DNA of 64,000 nt from Nigrospora sphaerica (taxonomy: Eukaryota > Ascomycota > Sordariomycetes > Amphisphaeriales > Apiosporaceae): NCBI GenBank assembly GCA_018287875.1, contig JAGVVL010000001.1:4216001-4280000 (forward strand). The letters run 5' to 3'. Below, in pieces: positions 1 through 12,836 of this stretch. Within the stretch, counting starts at the first letter, position 1, and each line of letters begins with the position of its first letter. The notes below the pieces were generated by a model. It worked only from the letters and a program-made list of their open reading frames with translations, ran no database searches and was not told the DNA's origin. The position numbers and the translations under genes were made by a program.

Positions 1-3000
1 CCTGGAAAACCGTTACTTATAGTACACGGTAATAGTAGTAGGACGGGGGCCGGTAAGTGCCTTAAGCGTACTCGCAGCGGCCACACCATTGTGCACTGGA
101 TTTCGAGCTGTGTGACCTTGCCCCCACCCCCATCGGAACGGGATTCGTTTCGGTCCCTCCCACCCTGTCTCACGCGCTCTGAAGGGAGTACCTGCAGCCC
201 TTGGGCTAACCTTGACACCGAGTATCTACCAACGCGTCTGGTGTCGACGGGCGAATTACAATGGGCCAAGTAGGCTGGATAGATAAAGCAAATCGAATGT
301 GGAAAGGAGAGGGAAGCTGGGGAGACGGGGGCTAGAAGCGATGGAGTACCGGGCGATTCCATATTGGTGTGGAGGCATCGTCGTGATCGCTTCTCGACCA
401 GTCAAAAAGCCTTCGTCCCCCAACGTTTCTTGTAATGATGGCAGTGGAACCATTTCGTCAGGCGCGCAAGCCGTTGGCAGAAAGGACCATATACCCGTCA
501 GATGATACCTACATAGGTAGATAGTATCTACCTGCCCAGCTCCGCCGCCATCGACTCACATGCTCGCCCGCTAGATCCCACAGCCACGGAGTGCCTTCGG
601 CATCGAGCGATTGTCCGCACGGCCGGCGGCCCAAGTTGACGTTCTCGGTGCCGGACCAAGTCAATCGCCAGTCCATCTGGCTGGCCCGTTTCCATCTTCG
701 CTTTTCCCGCGCTGCTGACGTGATGTTACGGGCACTCCGTAGCGGCCGGCTCACACAAACCATTCAGGATAACACGCTACTGTGAACGCGTTGCAGCTTC
801 TTACCCACTCCATGGAGCCCTGTATGGAAACTGGCAGCCCCTGGTGGGAAAGAAGAGTGGGTCGACCGATGTCCAATGGCTGGGGGGCAGGACCCCACAG
901 AAGTGGAGGGGCGGCGGGACCACTCACTTTTGCAGGAAAACCTCTTGAATCCTGAATATCGGCCTCTACCTAACGACCAAAGGAGCTAGGTAAGTATCTG
1001 TCAGGTTGCCCCAGACCCGGCGACACGAGTCCCTTGGCTGAATCGGATCCAAGATGGCAGCCCGCAATCGCCCATTTATTCATACCGTCTACGAAATGGT
1101 TGCAGCGGCCACTGGCACCGGCTACTTCTTCATTCTTCATCTTCTTCATCTTCTTCTGGACGCCGCCATCACCTGTGGACAAGGGCGAGCAGGTACAAAC
1201 ACCCCTAGTACTTCGGGGGGGCTGAACGGGGAGAGACGCGGTAGACAGGCAGGCAGGCTCTTTCGAGGACCCTATCAGATCCATCACTGAGTAGCAGCCC
1301 GTGTATGGCCATCCTATCGGGCATTGCGACTCAGATGCCTGACATGTGGACTATGGCACTGCGTCGTCAAGAATAAAGTGCATGAGTGGAGTAGGTCGAC
1401 CTAGGTAGGTTCTCTGGTGGTTTCGCTCGCGATGCGCGCAAGCACAAGCCCTTGTTACAATCAAGTGACAAGGTAGGCATGATGGGAAGAGAGATAGATG
1501 TGCGATCAATACCTCCTCCTGGTGTTGGGCGGAACCTGTGGCTACCTTGGTAGGTACTGTGTAAAAGCGAGTCCTTGAGCTTCCATAATCTTGGGTGGAT
1601 CCAGAGAGAGAGAGAGAGAGGTAGCGCGAGGGGCAGTCCAGAATCACCAGAGACAGAGCAGTGAGAAAACGGCCCCCTTGAAGAGGGAAATGATGCGTTT
1701 TGACCGTCGACAGGAGACAGAGGCGTATCAGACAACAAATAGAAGTCAAGATAATGAGCAATCGAAGGGTGGTGATGGGCTGGTACGGCTGGCATGGATG
1801 GGTGCAGGTGCAGATGCAGGTGTAGGTTGCAGCAGGGACAGGTGACATCAACCGGGGGGGGGGGGGCTAGCTGGCAGCCCTGGGCAGCCCTGACACCCAG
1901 CCATGGAACCGGGCCCGCCGCCGCGGCCTCGGCCCCCAGCCCCAGTCAGTCCCATCAGAGAGATCTGGAGGTTGTCAGAGACATCGACGGGCTGGCGAGG
2001 GGCGCAGCACAGATCAGGGAAGATATTGATAGAAAAAGAGGACGCCGGTCCCTATGCTAAAAGACTACTTAGGTACCTCGATGCGCTTGTCACAAACCTA
2101 AGTAGTAGTGATAGAGGTTTGTGGTGGGGGCGCTGGTGCTGGTAGTGGTGCTGGTGCCGGTGCCTGTGCTGGTTGTTCCACGGTGAGGAGGACGGGGGCG
2201 AGTGGGCAGGTAAATCAGGTGTCTCTCTGTGTGTGTATGTTTGCGTGTGTGAGTGAGTGATTGAGTGGGCGAGGGGGTGAGCGAGTGAATATACATGGAT
2301 GGGTACGCGCGCGTGTGTGTATGTATGCAAACGCGCCAAAGGGAGGTGTACGAATGTCGAAAGCAGTCTGGTAGTTCGCCTATCTATTTGCCTAGACTAT
2401 TTGTCTCCCTCTTCTATTTCTTTTTTTTCCCTCTCATCCTCTTCCCTCCCGATCCAGAATTGGGCAGTTTGTGGCTCTCCCGCATCTGGCATCAGGGTCG
2501 ACTCTGGTACAGTGGACGGGGCAAGTACCTACTTAAAGTACTTACTTGCCTGTAGGAGACGGATTAGCGTCTAGGTACAGACAGACAGGTACCAAGAGGC
2601 CCCGGCACCCAATCACGGCCTTGGCCGTGTGGGGTCGCACACTCACTTGCATTGCCATCCCATCCACCATCGGTACAAGCACAGTGCCATTAGTCTGCTT
2701 CTGGCCTCCCATGCCCTTGCTGCGTAACAAGCCTCAACTTAGAAACCATTCCAGTTCTCCCTCTCCCTCCCTCTCTCCATCCAATCCATCCCCCCATACA
2801 TAGATTCAGTACCTGCCAGCCACAAGGTATCGCCTGGCCCGGCCTTATACTTCCCGTACGTATTGGTCTTGGCTCGTCCGGGTCCGTACCTGGCCGGCCT
2901 ACGTCTCTGGCCCATCCATCCTTTTTTTCCCTTTCTTCATCTCGCAACCCGGCCGCACGCGCCGTCCCCGATATCTGGCTCTCCTGCTGGGCCCTTTCCT

Positions 3001-3478
3001 TGCTCTCACGCGCCCTCGCCCTCGCCCTCGCCCATTCCGAGATTCTGCAGATCCTCGTGGCTCTTTCGGTCCCAACCCCGGGCCCATCATCCACTCGCCC
3101 TGTCCGCCGACCTGTGCAGTCTGCTTACCGGGCGAGCCCCCCCCCCCCCGGTGATCAAGCCCCCTTGTGCTGCCTCGCAGCCCGCTTGGTCTTGCCGCTG
3201 TCGTTGCTATTGCCGCCGCCCGCCGCTACTGCTACTGCTTCCACTTGGAGGAGGTACCTGTGCCTGCGGCCCGCATGCCTTCTGACTGACTTTCCCATGG
3301 CTGGCCGCACTTGTTAAGTAAGTATAGGACATACCAAGTTGATCCCGAGTGCCTGTAGAGGACGACGGCCGGAATTGGATGTCTTATGGATTTCTGCCTG
3401 GCGCTGCCCTGTATCCCCAACACACAGCCCTCGCCGTAGCTTCCCCGGCGTTCCACTACGCGTCAAGTTGAGAGTTAT
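1..3478. other. Gene-free upstream region
   Basis: No reading frame here has domain-like sequence, and the short frames on both strands look like chance frames. The stretch holds a GA microsatellite near 1606-1620, a G run near 1853-1866, GT/GA-rich sequence around 2220-2330, and several TACCTAGGTA-like motifs (for example near 1397-1411 and 2069-2080). The last few hundred bases are pyrimidine-rich and probably form the promoter and leader of the SNT2 gene that follows. Confidence 0.6.
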
Positions 3479-6400
3479 ATGCGCCACTTCTGGGCATTTT
3501 CCAGAATGGCGCCCAGGTCCCAGAGCGTGAGCGGGAATGATCAACCACACCCTGCGTTATCCACGACCAAGGACCCCAACCACCATTCTTCCACATCGCG
3601 GACCAGCAGCCCCCCCACGGCCCCTCCGGCTGCAGACAGTGCTGCAACAGACAGCGATGCGGATTCGCAGCCCGTGACGAAACCGTCATCGGCCGCCGGA
3701 TCCCAACCGGCACCCAAGGACGCCATGTCCGGACCCTCTCCCTATGGTACGCGCTCGCGGAACCGCGGCCAGGCGCGCCCCAACTACGCCGAGGATAAGG
3801 ATGTCGACATGGACATGTACGACGCCTTTCCCGAGAAGAGGGAGGATGAGCCCAAGAAGGCTTCTCGGCATGGCGCCGCTGCAGCGAATGGCGCCCCGGA
3901 AGCGCCTCGTGCTGCTGGTGCCAGCTCGCGCAAAGTCGCCCCCCAAACCGACGACGGCAGGCCGAGCGTCTCTCAGCCCGCGTCCAAGGATCACCAATTG
4001 ACGGCGTCGGGGCCTACCAGCGCTCCATCGTCCGCTGCTGCCCCCGCCGCCTCGTCCAAGAAACGCAAAGCAGTTGCGCAATCAGGCGCGAGCGCTGCGC
4101 CATCGCCCGCCACGGCCACGGCTGCCACCACCGGCACCGCGCAGGGCGCTCCCCCGTCCAGCACCACGACGAGGCGTGGCAACGCAACAGGCGCCAACAC
4201 TGCCGCCGCTCCGCCCGCCGCTGCTGCCCCGACCGGCAATGCCGGCTCGGGCTACAAGGAAACCAACATGCTCACCTTCGAAAACTGCGGCGCCAAACCC
4301 GCCAACGGCCTGATGATCGCCGACGATGGGACTGTCCTGCAACGCAACGGTAAGATGGGGTGGTGGCACCTTCCTATGTCTGTTTTGGCGGTGCTGACGT
4401 TGCCCCAGACCATGTCTACCTGGTGTGCGAGCCGCCGGGGGAACCCTACTACCTGGGTCGCATCATGGAGTTCCTGCACGCCCAGAACGACAGCACCAAA
4501 CCCGTGGACGCGGTACGAATCAATTGGTACTACCGGCCAAAAGACATTGGTAAGAAAGCCAACGATACACGGCTAGTTTTCGCGACGATGCACTCCGACA
4601 TCAGCCCTTTGACGGCGTTGCGCGGCAAGTGCGACATCCGCCACAAGGCCGAAATCGAGAACATGGATGCCTTCCGGAAAACACCCGATTGCTTCTGGTT
4701 CGAGAAACTCTACGATCGCTACATCCAGAAAAACTACGACGTCATCCCGTGTTCGCAGATCGTCAATGTGCCCGGCAACGTCAAGAAGGTCCTGGACGAG
4801 CGCTGGAAGTACATCCTCGTGGAGCAAGGCCGGTCCAAGGACTTTACCAGCGCGGTCAAACTCTGTAAGCGGTGCACCGGCTACTGTGCAAAGTAAGGCT
4901 TCCCCGTCCCCCCGGCCCTCCGCGGGCGCCCCGGCGGGCCTGGCTGGTATTGGTGTCCAGGCACGGCTGCTGATGTCAGAATAGCAACGACTCGGTCGAC
5001 TGTGCCGTGTGCCAGCAGACGTATCACATGAATTGCGTGCGGCCGCCGCTACTGAAGAAGCCGTCCCGTGGTTTCGCTTGGGCCTGCGCCGCGTGCAGTC
5101 GTGCCCAGGAACGAAAACTGGAGGCCCGCCACACCCCCAGCCTACTGGACCCACACCCAGAAGCCGACGAGGAGGAGCTCTGGGACGAGGAGGAGGACGA
5201 GCATGCCGCCGACACGGGACGCACCAGCCCCGATGGCGGCGTTGACGACTCGCACCAGCCGGCAACCGCCGAGCAGATTTACCATGCCAGCCTGTGGCCC
5301 TACCGTTACCTAGGGATCCACTGCAAGCCCGAGGACGCGCTCGACTACGACGACCGGATATATCCCCGCGCCGGGTCACGCCAGGGGCCCAAACACCAGG
5401 CGACAGTGCTGCCCTGGTACGGCCGTCCCGTGGAGCTCGTCAAGCCGCTCGAGTTCAAGAAGGGCGGGAAGACCAACAACAAGCTGTCTAAGGAGGCCTT
5501 GGCCGCTCTGGAAGCAGAGAAGCTGGCGCGCGAGACCCGTCCGAAATGGGTCCAGGACGAGCCCCCTGGCTACGTCGCCCGCGGAGAGGATTTCGACAAT
5601 GACGACCCCAACAGCACGGCGCAACTGCTCTGGAAGCCGCCGGCTGCCGCGTCCTCGTCCATTACCGACGCCGAAGTCGACGGGTACATGTCGACCGCCA
5701 TGGGGTTTGCATCTTCCCTGAATCTCCCCAAGCTATCTACCAATCTGCAGGACGTGGCCCGGGACGAGCTCTACAAGAACAACTTCGATACGTCCAAGGC
5801 CCTGAAGGCGATTCCGAAAACGGAGAAGGCTCGGTTCAAAGAACCCGACCTCAACCCAGCCGAGCTCAAGAAATTCGAGGAGGCCGTGAGCAAATTTGGG
5901 TCCGAGCTCTACCACGTCTCAAGGCACGTCAAGACGGTCAAGCATCGAGACATCGTTCGATTTTACTACACTTGGAAGAAAACAGACCGGGGAAAGCAGA
6001 TTTGGGGCAGCTATTCAGGACGCAAAGGCAAGAAAGAACCGAAGAAGGTCGAAGCCAGCGCGAGCAAGCTGCAAGACGACGTCGCCGACTGCCACGACGA
6101 CTCGGCTTTCGACGCAGAGAAGGCCGCCGAGCGCAAACGGAATTTTGTTTGCAAGTTCTGCGCCACCAAAACCTCGAGGCAGTGGAGGAGGGCCCCCAAC
6201 GTGGCGGCGGCCCTGGTGACGGAAAACAGTGGGAAAGGCAAGGACAAGGGAACTCAATACATCGTGGCACTTTGCCGACGGTGCGCCGAACTGTGGCGGC
6301 GGTATGCCATCCAATGGGAGGATGTCGACGAGCTCTCCAAAAAGATCGCCTCTGCGAGCGGCAGGGCGTGGAAGCGGCGGGTGGACGAGGAGCTACTGAA

Positions 6401-8074
6401 AGAGCTCGCCGCGGCCAACGAGATGATGAGCGCAACCGTATATACTACGCCGAGCGCCTCAGCAACACCGAGCGCCACGGCTGCGGCCCCGACGCCCTCG
6501 GAGGCCCCACCGCGCAAGAAGCTCAAGACGATCGCGGACAGGGATGCCGACGCCAATGGCTCCGACTCGGGCAGCATGTCGAGTATCCTACCGGCCAAGA
6601 AAAAGGAAAAGTTGGCGGAGAAGGCCACGCCGGCCCCCGCCCCAGCGCCCCCTCCGGCCCCGGAGATACCCAAGCCGCGCATCTTGCCTTGTGCTGTGTG
6701 TGGCCAGACGAGCCCGACAGGCGACCAACAGCTCTTGGCATGTAAGGAGTGCCGCATGAGTGTGCACCGGAGATGCTACGGAGTGGTCGACAATCGACAA
6801 CCGGGCCGATGGACCTGCGACCTGTGCCTCAATGACAAGAACCCCCAGGTGTCCCTTGTAAGTGATCCCTGGCCTCGGGCCCCGTCTCTACGCGGGCACT
6901 TTCTGACGGTTTGCATAGGAGTACAAGTGCGTGCTATGCCCCATCGAATCCACCGAGCACGACTTTGTGGAGCCTCCCAAGAATACGCATAAGAAGAAGA
7001 CGGAGAAGGACCGTGAAAAGGAACGACAGGAGCGCGAGGCGGCGCAGAAAGCTGCCGACTATTACCGCAAGAAACAAGAAGAGCTGCACCGGCCGGTCAA
7101 TCCGAGGGAGCCTTTGAAGAGAACCACGGACAACAACTGGGTTCATGTCACGTGTGCCGTCTGGGCGCCCGAGGTCAAGTTTGGCAACGCCAAGGCCTTG
7201 AGCCCGTCAGAAGGCATCCCCTCGATCCCCCGGAGCCGATATGACGAAGTTTGCAAGATTTGCAAACAAAAGGGTGGCGCCTGCATCCCCTGCCACCAAT
7301 GCAAGGCCCCGGTCCATGTTGGATGCGCACACCAGGCCGGATACCTTCTCGGCTTCGAGATCATCCCCATCAAGGTATCGCGGCGGGACCAGTTCCACAT
7401 TGTCACCATCAACGGGGAAACGGGCGCCATGGCGGCGGCCATTTGGTGCAAGGAGCACATCCCCGTACGGACCATGGTCCATCGAATGCATGACGTGGTA
7501 AGCCAAGGGGAGAGTCCGACCAAGGATCCCTCGGGACTCAACGCCCTCCAGCTGTTTGTACAGAATTTCAAGCAGGCGGACCTGGCGCTCACGGGCACTG
7601 TGCGCAAAGCCAACCTGATTGCCATGGCCGTCAACATGAAGAACCCGCTGGCTGCTTCGATGATAGGGGGCCATCGCCGCGCTTCGACAACAACGATCAC
7701 GACAGCGGCGCCGGGGCCGGGAGCCAACCGTGCGCCGTCGACCGACCACGTAGCCGAGGGCACGGCCGCGGCGCCCAAGCATGGCGATAGGGTCTGCAGC
7801 ACCTGTGGGATCGACGTCAGCCCCAAATGGTGGCCGATCGACAAGGACCACGAGAAAGCCCTCACGAACGGGCACCACGGCAGCATCGGCAGCGAGGCGC
7901 AAAAGTTTGTGGACCAACGGAACTTCCAGTGCCACAAGTGCAAGAAAGCGGACCGAAGGCCCACGCCTCGTGGGCCGCCGCCGCCGCCGCCGCCGCATCG
8001 ACCGCCTCGGGCCATCGCCGAGGCCATGTCGGTAATGGACCCTGTCAGGACTGCAGTAGCGCCGCCAGCGGCAG

Positions 8075-8106
<32 letters not shown>

Positions 8107-8907
8107 GCCGCCGCGGCGGTGCTAGCAACGCCTCTGACCAGCCCGCCGCCTAACGGAGAACCACGCCCGCCGCCGCCACCGCTGGCGCCCTTCTCTTGGG
8201 GTCCTACGGCGCCCTCGGCGCCGCCGCCGCTACCGGCAGCTGCCTCGGTGGTGTCTCCTGCGATCCAAGCACCGCCGGCCGGACCGCCGCCGCCGCCGCC
8301 GCTGTCTATCAGTGCCGCTGCGCACATTGGGCACAGCCCGATGGCGGCGCCCATACCGCAGCCTGCGCCCCATCACTATGCTCCTCAGGCCACCCCGTAC
8401 GGAGATTGGCACCGCGGCGCACCGCAGCACTCGCCCCCGGTGCATGCTATGAATGGCGGTCCGGGTGGGCCGAGCCCCTTGCACAACCTCCGGCCGCCGC
8501 CGATAGCCCCCGTCGCACATCACCAGGTGCCCTCGCTGCACCACGGCAGTATGGCGCAGCCCGTGACCAACGGAATCCCGCCCCCGTCGCCGAGACGGTC
8601 CGCGGCAATACCCAACGGCCCGGTGCCCTACCTCCCGGTCTATCACCATGGCGCGTCGCATGCGCTGCCCAACTTGACCAATGGCGGTCCGCCACCGCGT
8701 GCGGGGGAGCACGCCTTCTCCCAGGGCCTCCTTGGTCAGCGTTCGCCCTTCTCGACCCCTCACGGCAGCCCCCCCGTGTCGCGAGACAGCCTGATTATGA
8801 GTCGCGAGCCGAGTCACCCCAGTAGCAACCCGCCGCCGCGGCAAACTGACGGCCGCTCTGCAGGTGGCGCCAGCGCGAGCCCTTCACTCCGCAACCTGCT
8901 CTCGTAA
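3479..8907 (+). CDS. SNT2: Snt2-type BAH/PHD/SANT chromatin reader
   Basis: Multidomain nuclear protein of about 1738 residues. Exons are 3479-4349, 4409-4892, 4985-6857 and 6919-8907, and all junctions keep the frame. In order it shows: a disordered Ala/Ser/Pro-rich N-terminus with TRSRNRGQ near residue 88; a BAH domain (about 258-437); a first PHD finger (about 441-491, CKRC...CAVC...YHMNC); a SANT/Myb-like helix block (about 740-792); a GATA-type finger (about 839-890, CKFC then CRRC); a second PHD finger (about 1019-1067, CAVCGQ); an extended PHD (about 1079-1227); a further CSTC...CHKC zinc site (about 1367-1420); and a Pro/Ala-rich tail. This order matches yeast and fission yeast Snt2, which are known from histone deacetylase/demethylase complexes. 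The start could instead be the ATG at 3506 (MAPRSQ). The second intron must use the TAG acceptor at 4984, because the CAG five bases earlier would shift the frame. Confidence 0.9.
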
Positions 8908-9878
8908 GTGGAGGCGTTGCACGTTGCACAGGGTCCTCTCGACGACCCTCTATCCCTTAGATGTCGAGCTGTGGAGCGATGCGGTCGTAGCCCTGGGACG
9001 TAGCTGTTATTAGAAGCACGATGAACTACAATCCCGTCGCCGCCACTTTGGCAAATGGCTGGTTCGCGTCTGGTTAGAGGCTTGGTCCGTTGTATTTCAT
9101 GACATGACCGCGTGGTGGCATGTCGAGCGTCGTTTGATTGCACTGCACTTGGTGTATATACTGCACCATGGCCCAGCCCTTTTGTCGCGATAAGCGAACA
9201 TAGCGAGATGGCCCAAAAACCAATGAGACTCGTTCCTGCAATTTCCAGGAGCCCGGGTACGGACAGCCAACCTGCCCCGCGCCTTCTCCAGTACACGTGA
9301 CGTAGCTTGGCCACTTGAGAAGGGGTTGCATCTCGGTTCTGGACTTGCTGCGCGTTACCGTTGCCAGTTCCTACTTGCGGCCTGGATTCACATCCTCTTC
9401 AGCAGCCTGGGTTGAGCGAGTCAGTCATGGTTTTTGTAAGTCGGAAGTAGGAGGGCCGGGGTATTGAATATTTAATTAGGACACTCTGCATATGTAGTCG
9501 GGAATGTACCTGAAGGGGTGGACACTTTTGCACCAAGGCGATAATAATCCCTCCAAAAAAGACCCCACGGCGGCTCCGATCCCCCTCTAATCACTCCCTA
9601 TAGATCCGTACATGATTGAGTCGAAACGGCCCCGTCGGTCTATCAGCCTAGTGGGGGTCTATCTGGATCAGACCCAACGCGGCGCTTATCTAAAGGACGG
9701 ATCGCCCAGTTAAGTAGTCTCTCCTCGTCGCATACGTGCGTGTAACACACACAAGCTCTCTCTCTCTCTCTCTCTTCGGTTCATCTACCCGAGCCACCAA
9801 CATCCACCAACCGAGGGGGAGTCGCCGCATCCGACTCTGGACATTATCAGTACAACCCTCTTTGCGCCTGTTTGCAAG
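8908..9878. other. Intergenic region between SNT2 and FCY1
   Basis: About 970 bases with no supported gene. They should contain the 3' end of SNT2 and the promoter of FCY1. A CT dinucleotide tract lies near 9756-9775, inside the probable FCY1 leader. An ordinary spacer. Confidence 0.6.
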
Positions 9879-10663
9879 ATGGACGACACCCAAGGAATGG
9901 CGGTGGCGTTCGACGAGGCGCAGGCGTCGTACCGAGAAGGCGGCATCCCGGTACCGTGATCCGCTGCCCCCTCCTTTGCGGATAACGATGAACGTCGAAA
10001 CTCGGCATGCTGACGGATGCCCTCGGTGAACCAGATCGGAGCTGCTCTCATCGGGGCCGATGGCAAGATACTCGGTCGCGGCCATAACATGCGGGTACAG
10101 AAGGGAGACCCGATCCTGCACGTGAGTCGGGCTCGCCTGCCCTGCTAAAGTCCGCCATACTAAAATTGTGCCGGCGCTGGCAGGGCGAGACGTCGACGTT
10201 GCAGAACGCGGGCCGCCTGCCGGCCACCGCTTACAAGGGGGCCACCATGTACACAACACTTTCGCCCTGTGACATGTGTAAGTCGGACTCAACGCCGCGG
10301 CACGGCACATGCTCGGATACTGATGGCCCATCTTCTTCGCCACGCAGGCACTGGGGCCTGTCTCCTATACGGCATCTCCCGCGTAGTCATCGGCGAGAAT
10401 AAGACTTTTCTGGGTGGAGATGCCTATCTTCGACAACGCGGAGTGGAGGTAGTTGTCCTGGATAATGTCAAGTGCCGTGAGCTGATGGAGAAGTTTATTT
10501 CTGAGAAGCCCGATGTCTGGTACGTTCCGGTCCCCCTTCCGCCCTGACTTGTCCATGCCGGCCGTGCAGTGTGACTTACGTGGATGACGGCGACAGGAAC
10601 GAAGATATCGGAGTTGAAGAGAGGGTGTACTCTAAGGAGGGCAAGACAGCTCCCCCAGAGTAG
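9879..10663 (+). CDS. FCY1: Cytosine deaminase Fcy1
   Basis: Small zinc enzyme of 163 residues that deaminates cytosine to uracil for pyrimidine salvage; in fungi this family also activates 5-fluorocytosine. Five exons fit: 9879-9950, 10035-10121, 10184-10277, 10348-10519 and 10597-10663; all are GT-AG and sum to a multiple of three. The spliced protein carries the cytidine-deaminase-fold zinc site, with HGETSTLQNAG (His ligand and catalytic Glu) and the SPCDMCTGAC loop (the two Cys ligands), followed by the family-typical GISRVVIGEN stretch. The C-terminus has PDVWNEDIGVEER, where the yeast enzyme ends with a similar W-x-EDIG. Length is close to the 158-residue yeast protein. I see no sign of decay. 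The tRNA adenosine deaminases share the fold but not this C-terminus. Confidence 0.9.
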
Positions 10664-10825
10664 CCGAAGCACCGTCCCCTAGATTACACAGGCCGGTAAG
10701 AATAAATTGTTGTGAATTGGTCGATTACTGGTTGGTGGCTTCCGCCGACATGTGACGACCCTGTTGTTGGGGTCTCGGTGCGGAAAGTAGGTGTCCGGAT
10801 GACTCGGGGGAAGAGACCCGAACGC

Positions 10826-11659
10826 TCAAGCATCGAACCGCGATTTTCTCTTCCCAAGGCTTGAAAATACATCAGCCGATGGCGTCAGGCGGCCGGCAGC
10901 CGTGTCCCGAGCGGGCGTTACTTCGCGACTGGTGCTTGACACTGCTACAAATTCCACCGGGCCCCCTTTCTGCCTGGCCCTGGCCTGGCCGATCTCAGTC
11001 TGGCTCTGCCTGAGTTGCTCCTTGAAGGCGTCCCTCGGGAATCCAGACGGGTCCCATAGGCCAGCGGCCATGGTGGGTCGGTACTGGTCCCGCTGGTCTA
11101 CGTCGACAAAGGCCAGCAGCTTGTCCATGAGGCCAGGGTTCTTGAGGGCCGATGACTGTGCGATTTTGGAGTTGAAGTGCACCCCCTTCTTCTTAAGGTC
11201 CAAGAACTGCTCGAACTTTTTGCTGGTGGCCGGCGGCGGTGAACCCGGCGGCGAGGGCGGAATGTCCATGTTGGGCAAGCGCGGCAAGGTGAGGTCCCTC
11301 GATAAGGCCCTGTTGGCCGAGAAGGGCGAGCCCGGCGGCAGCGGGGGAGCCTCGTCAACTTCCAGGGGTGCCTCCTCCAGGGGCGGGAAGTTGGTGCTGG
11401 TGCCGGCGTCTGGTGCCTGGGGCATGGGGCCAATAACGCTAGGAGCCTCAGCTTTAGCGAAGGACGACGGAGCGGCCGGCCGGAGTGGCGGCACAGCTAT
11501 TGGGACGGTGAGTGACGGGTGCATCGACGGGACGGGGGTAAAAGGCACGACCGGACACTTACCTGGGCGAACGGGAACAGGCTTATCTGACTGGGGCGGC
11601 TGAACCGGGACCTCGTCTTCTTCCTCGTCGCTACTTCCGTACGCCACCAGACCCGACAT
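10826..11659 (-). CDS. HCNGP-family (SAP30BP-like) nuclear protein
   Basis: Protein of 277 residues (unspliced) beginning MSGLVAYGSSDEEED, an acidic opening typical of the HCNGP/SAP30-binding-protein family. The middle is Pro-rich and disordered. The conserved core follows: KFEQFLDLKKKGVHFN, then NPGLMDKLLAFV and DQYRPTMAAGLWDP, then a basic C-terminus ending GKRKSRFDA. The animal homologue is linked to transcriptional repression and splicing; the fungal role is inferred from that. A GT-AG segment (11562 down to 11497) is exactly 66 bases and contains no stop, so it could be a short intron or be kept; removing it gives 255 residues. The family start at 11659 is preferred to the ATG four codons upstream at 11671. 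FCY1 converges on this gene from the left, with only about 160 bases between the two stops. Confidence 0.8.
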   Translation of the reverse strand: MSGLVAYGSSDEEEDEVPVQPPQSDKPVPVRPGKCPVVPFTPVPSMHPSLTVPIAVPPLRPAAPSSFAKAEAPSVIGPMPQAPDAGTSTNFPPLEEAPLEVDEAPPLPPGSPFSANRALSRDLTLPRLPNMDIPPSPPGSPPPATSKKFEQFLDLKKKGVHFNSKIAQSSALKNPGLMDKLLAFVDVDQRDQYRPTMAAGLWDPSGFPRDAFKEQLRQSQTEIGQARARQKGGPVEFVAVSSTSREVTPARDTAAGRLTPSADVFSSLGKRKSRFDA

Positions 11660-12836
11660 GACGATTGTCACTGGAAAGCGCGTGTGTTTGCGTAAGGCCG
11701 TGGCCGCTGAAAACGCGAGACAGGCTGCCCTCGGGGTTGGGAGGGGAGGGGGGCGAGAGGATTGTCGTCGTCGGTGCCTTTTAGTAGCAGACTCTCCCGG
11801 TCGTCCTTTGGCACAGTTGCGGTTGATGCTCGGCTGCGAGGCCTCTGGGGATTACTCAGGGTGTAGCTCCCGCGGGTTCTCCCATGGACCGAGACGCTGG
11901 GCCAGTACGAACGATGCGTATGGGCCTATGTACGCCCCTACGTATCTATAAATGGGCGGTGTAGCCGGCGTCTCACTGCTGAGAAGTATTCACCCTTTGG
12001 CTCGAGGGCAGTGGACGCACACAGCCCAAGGGATTCCAGGTTGGATGCGCAGGGGCGGGTGGAGTCAGGCACCTGAAGGTGTCGTGGTGATGGTGGTGGT
12101 GGTGGTGGTGGTGGTGGTTGTCGTCGCCGTCGCGTGCTTGCAAGTTGCTTGTAGTCGGTCCAGCTCCACTAACTTTCCATCCAGGGACACCTGGGAGGCA
12201 GCATTGAGACGCACTAGGCGAAATTGGGGCTGGTATCTGGCCCCTGCACGGCAAACGCAGCCTAGAGCTCCTGCCACCCCCCCAGCAGAAGCTGGCGAGG
12301 CAAGAGGCGAGGCAGGCAGGCAGCGGGAGCTGCATCAGCAGCTGTGTAAGTAGGTACACTAGGTACACAGCAGAGTAGAGTCCTGTCCCGTGGGCTGGTA
12401 AGAGATACATGGACGCGCACTAGATAGTACCGATGGGCATTGCTGCTTGGAGTACTCACTATCTTGAGCGCCTGCTGTACCTTGTCGAATTTACGTTGGG
12501 TCCGTACAGTAGTAGACAATCTGCTGGGTAAGATTGAAGTCGGGTAGGAGGTCGGTGGTAGCTACTTTACCGATGTAGGTATGTACGTACGAACATCCAG
12601 ATTGGCAGCCTCGTCATCATTCACCCATCCATCCATCGTCCTTCACCACCCATCCACCTTACCAACACCGTCCATTTCCTCCGCTGCGCAACATTCTCCA
12701 AAGCGCCACGCCATCCGACTCAACATCTGGCAGCTGGCACCGCGCCTCTCCTTCCTCGAAACTCCCGCCATCGCCATCTCCTGGCTAACGCGGTCCGCCC
12801 GCCCACCCGTATTCTCTTTACCCCCCCATCGACACC
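11660..12836. other. Divergent promoter region with GGT microsatellite
   Basis: Spacer between the divergently transcribed HCNGP-type gene and RPT4. It holds a (TGG)n tract near 12083-12118 and TAGGTACACTAGGTACAC-like sequence near 12350-12370. The pyrimidine-rich stretch at about 12600-12830 is the likely RPT4 leader. A chance frame runs across this leader into RPT4 but has no conserved features. Confidence 0.6.

Noticed and set aside
7143..8354. 403-codon frame on the minus strand opposite SNT2
   Set aside because: It mirrors the GC-rich Pro/Ala-coding repeats of SNT2, is Gly-rich and has no domain; antisense shadow.
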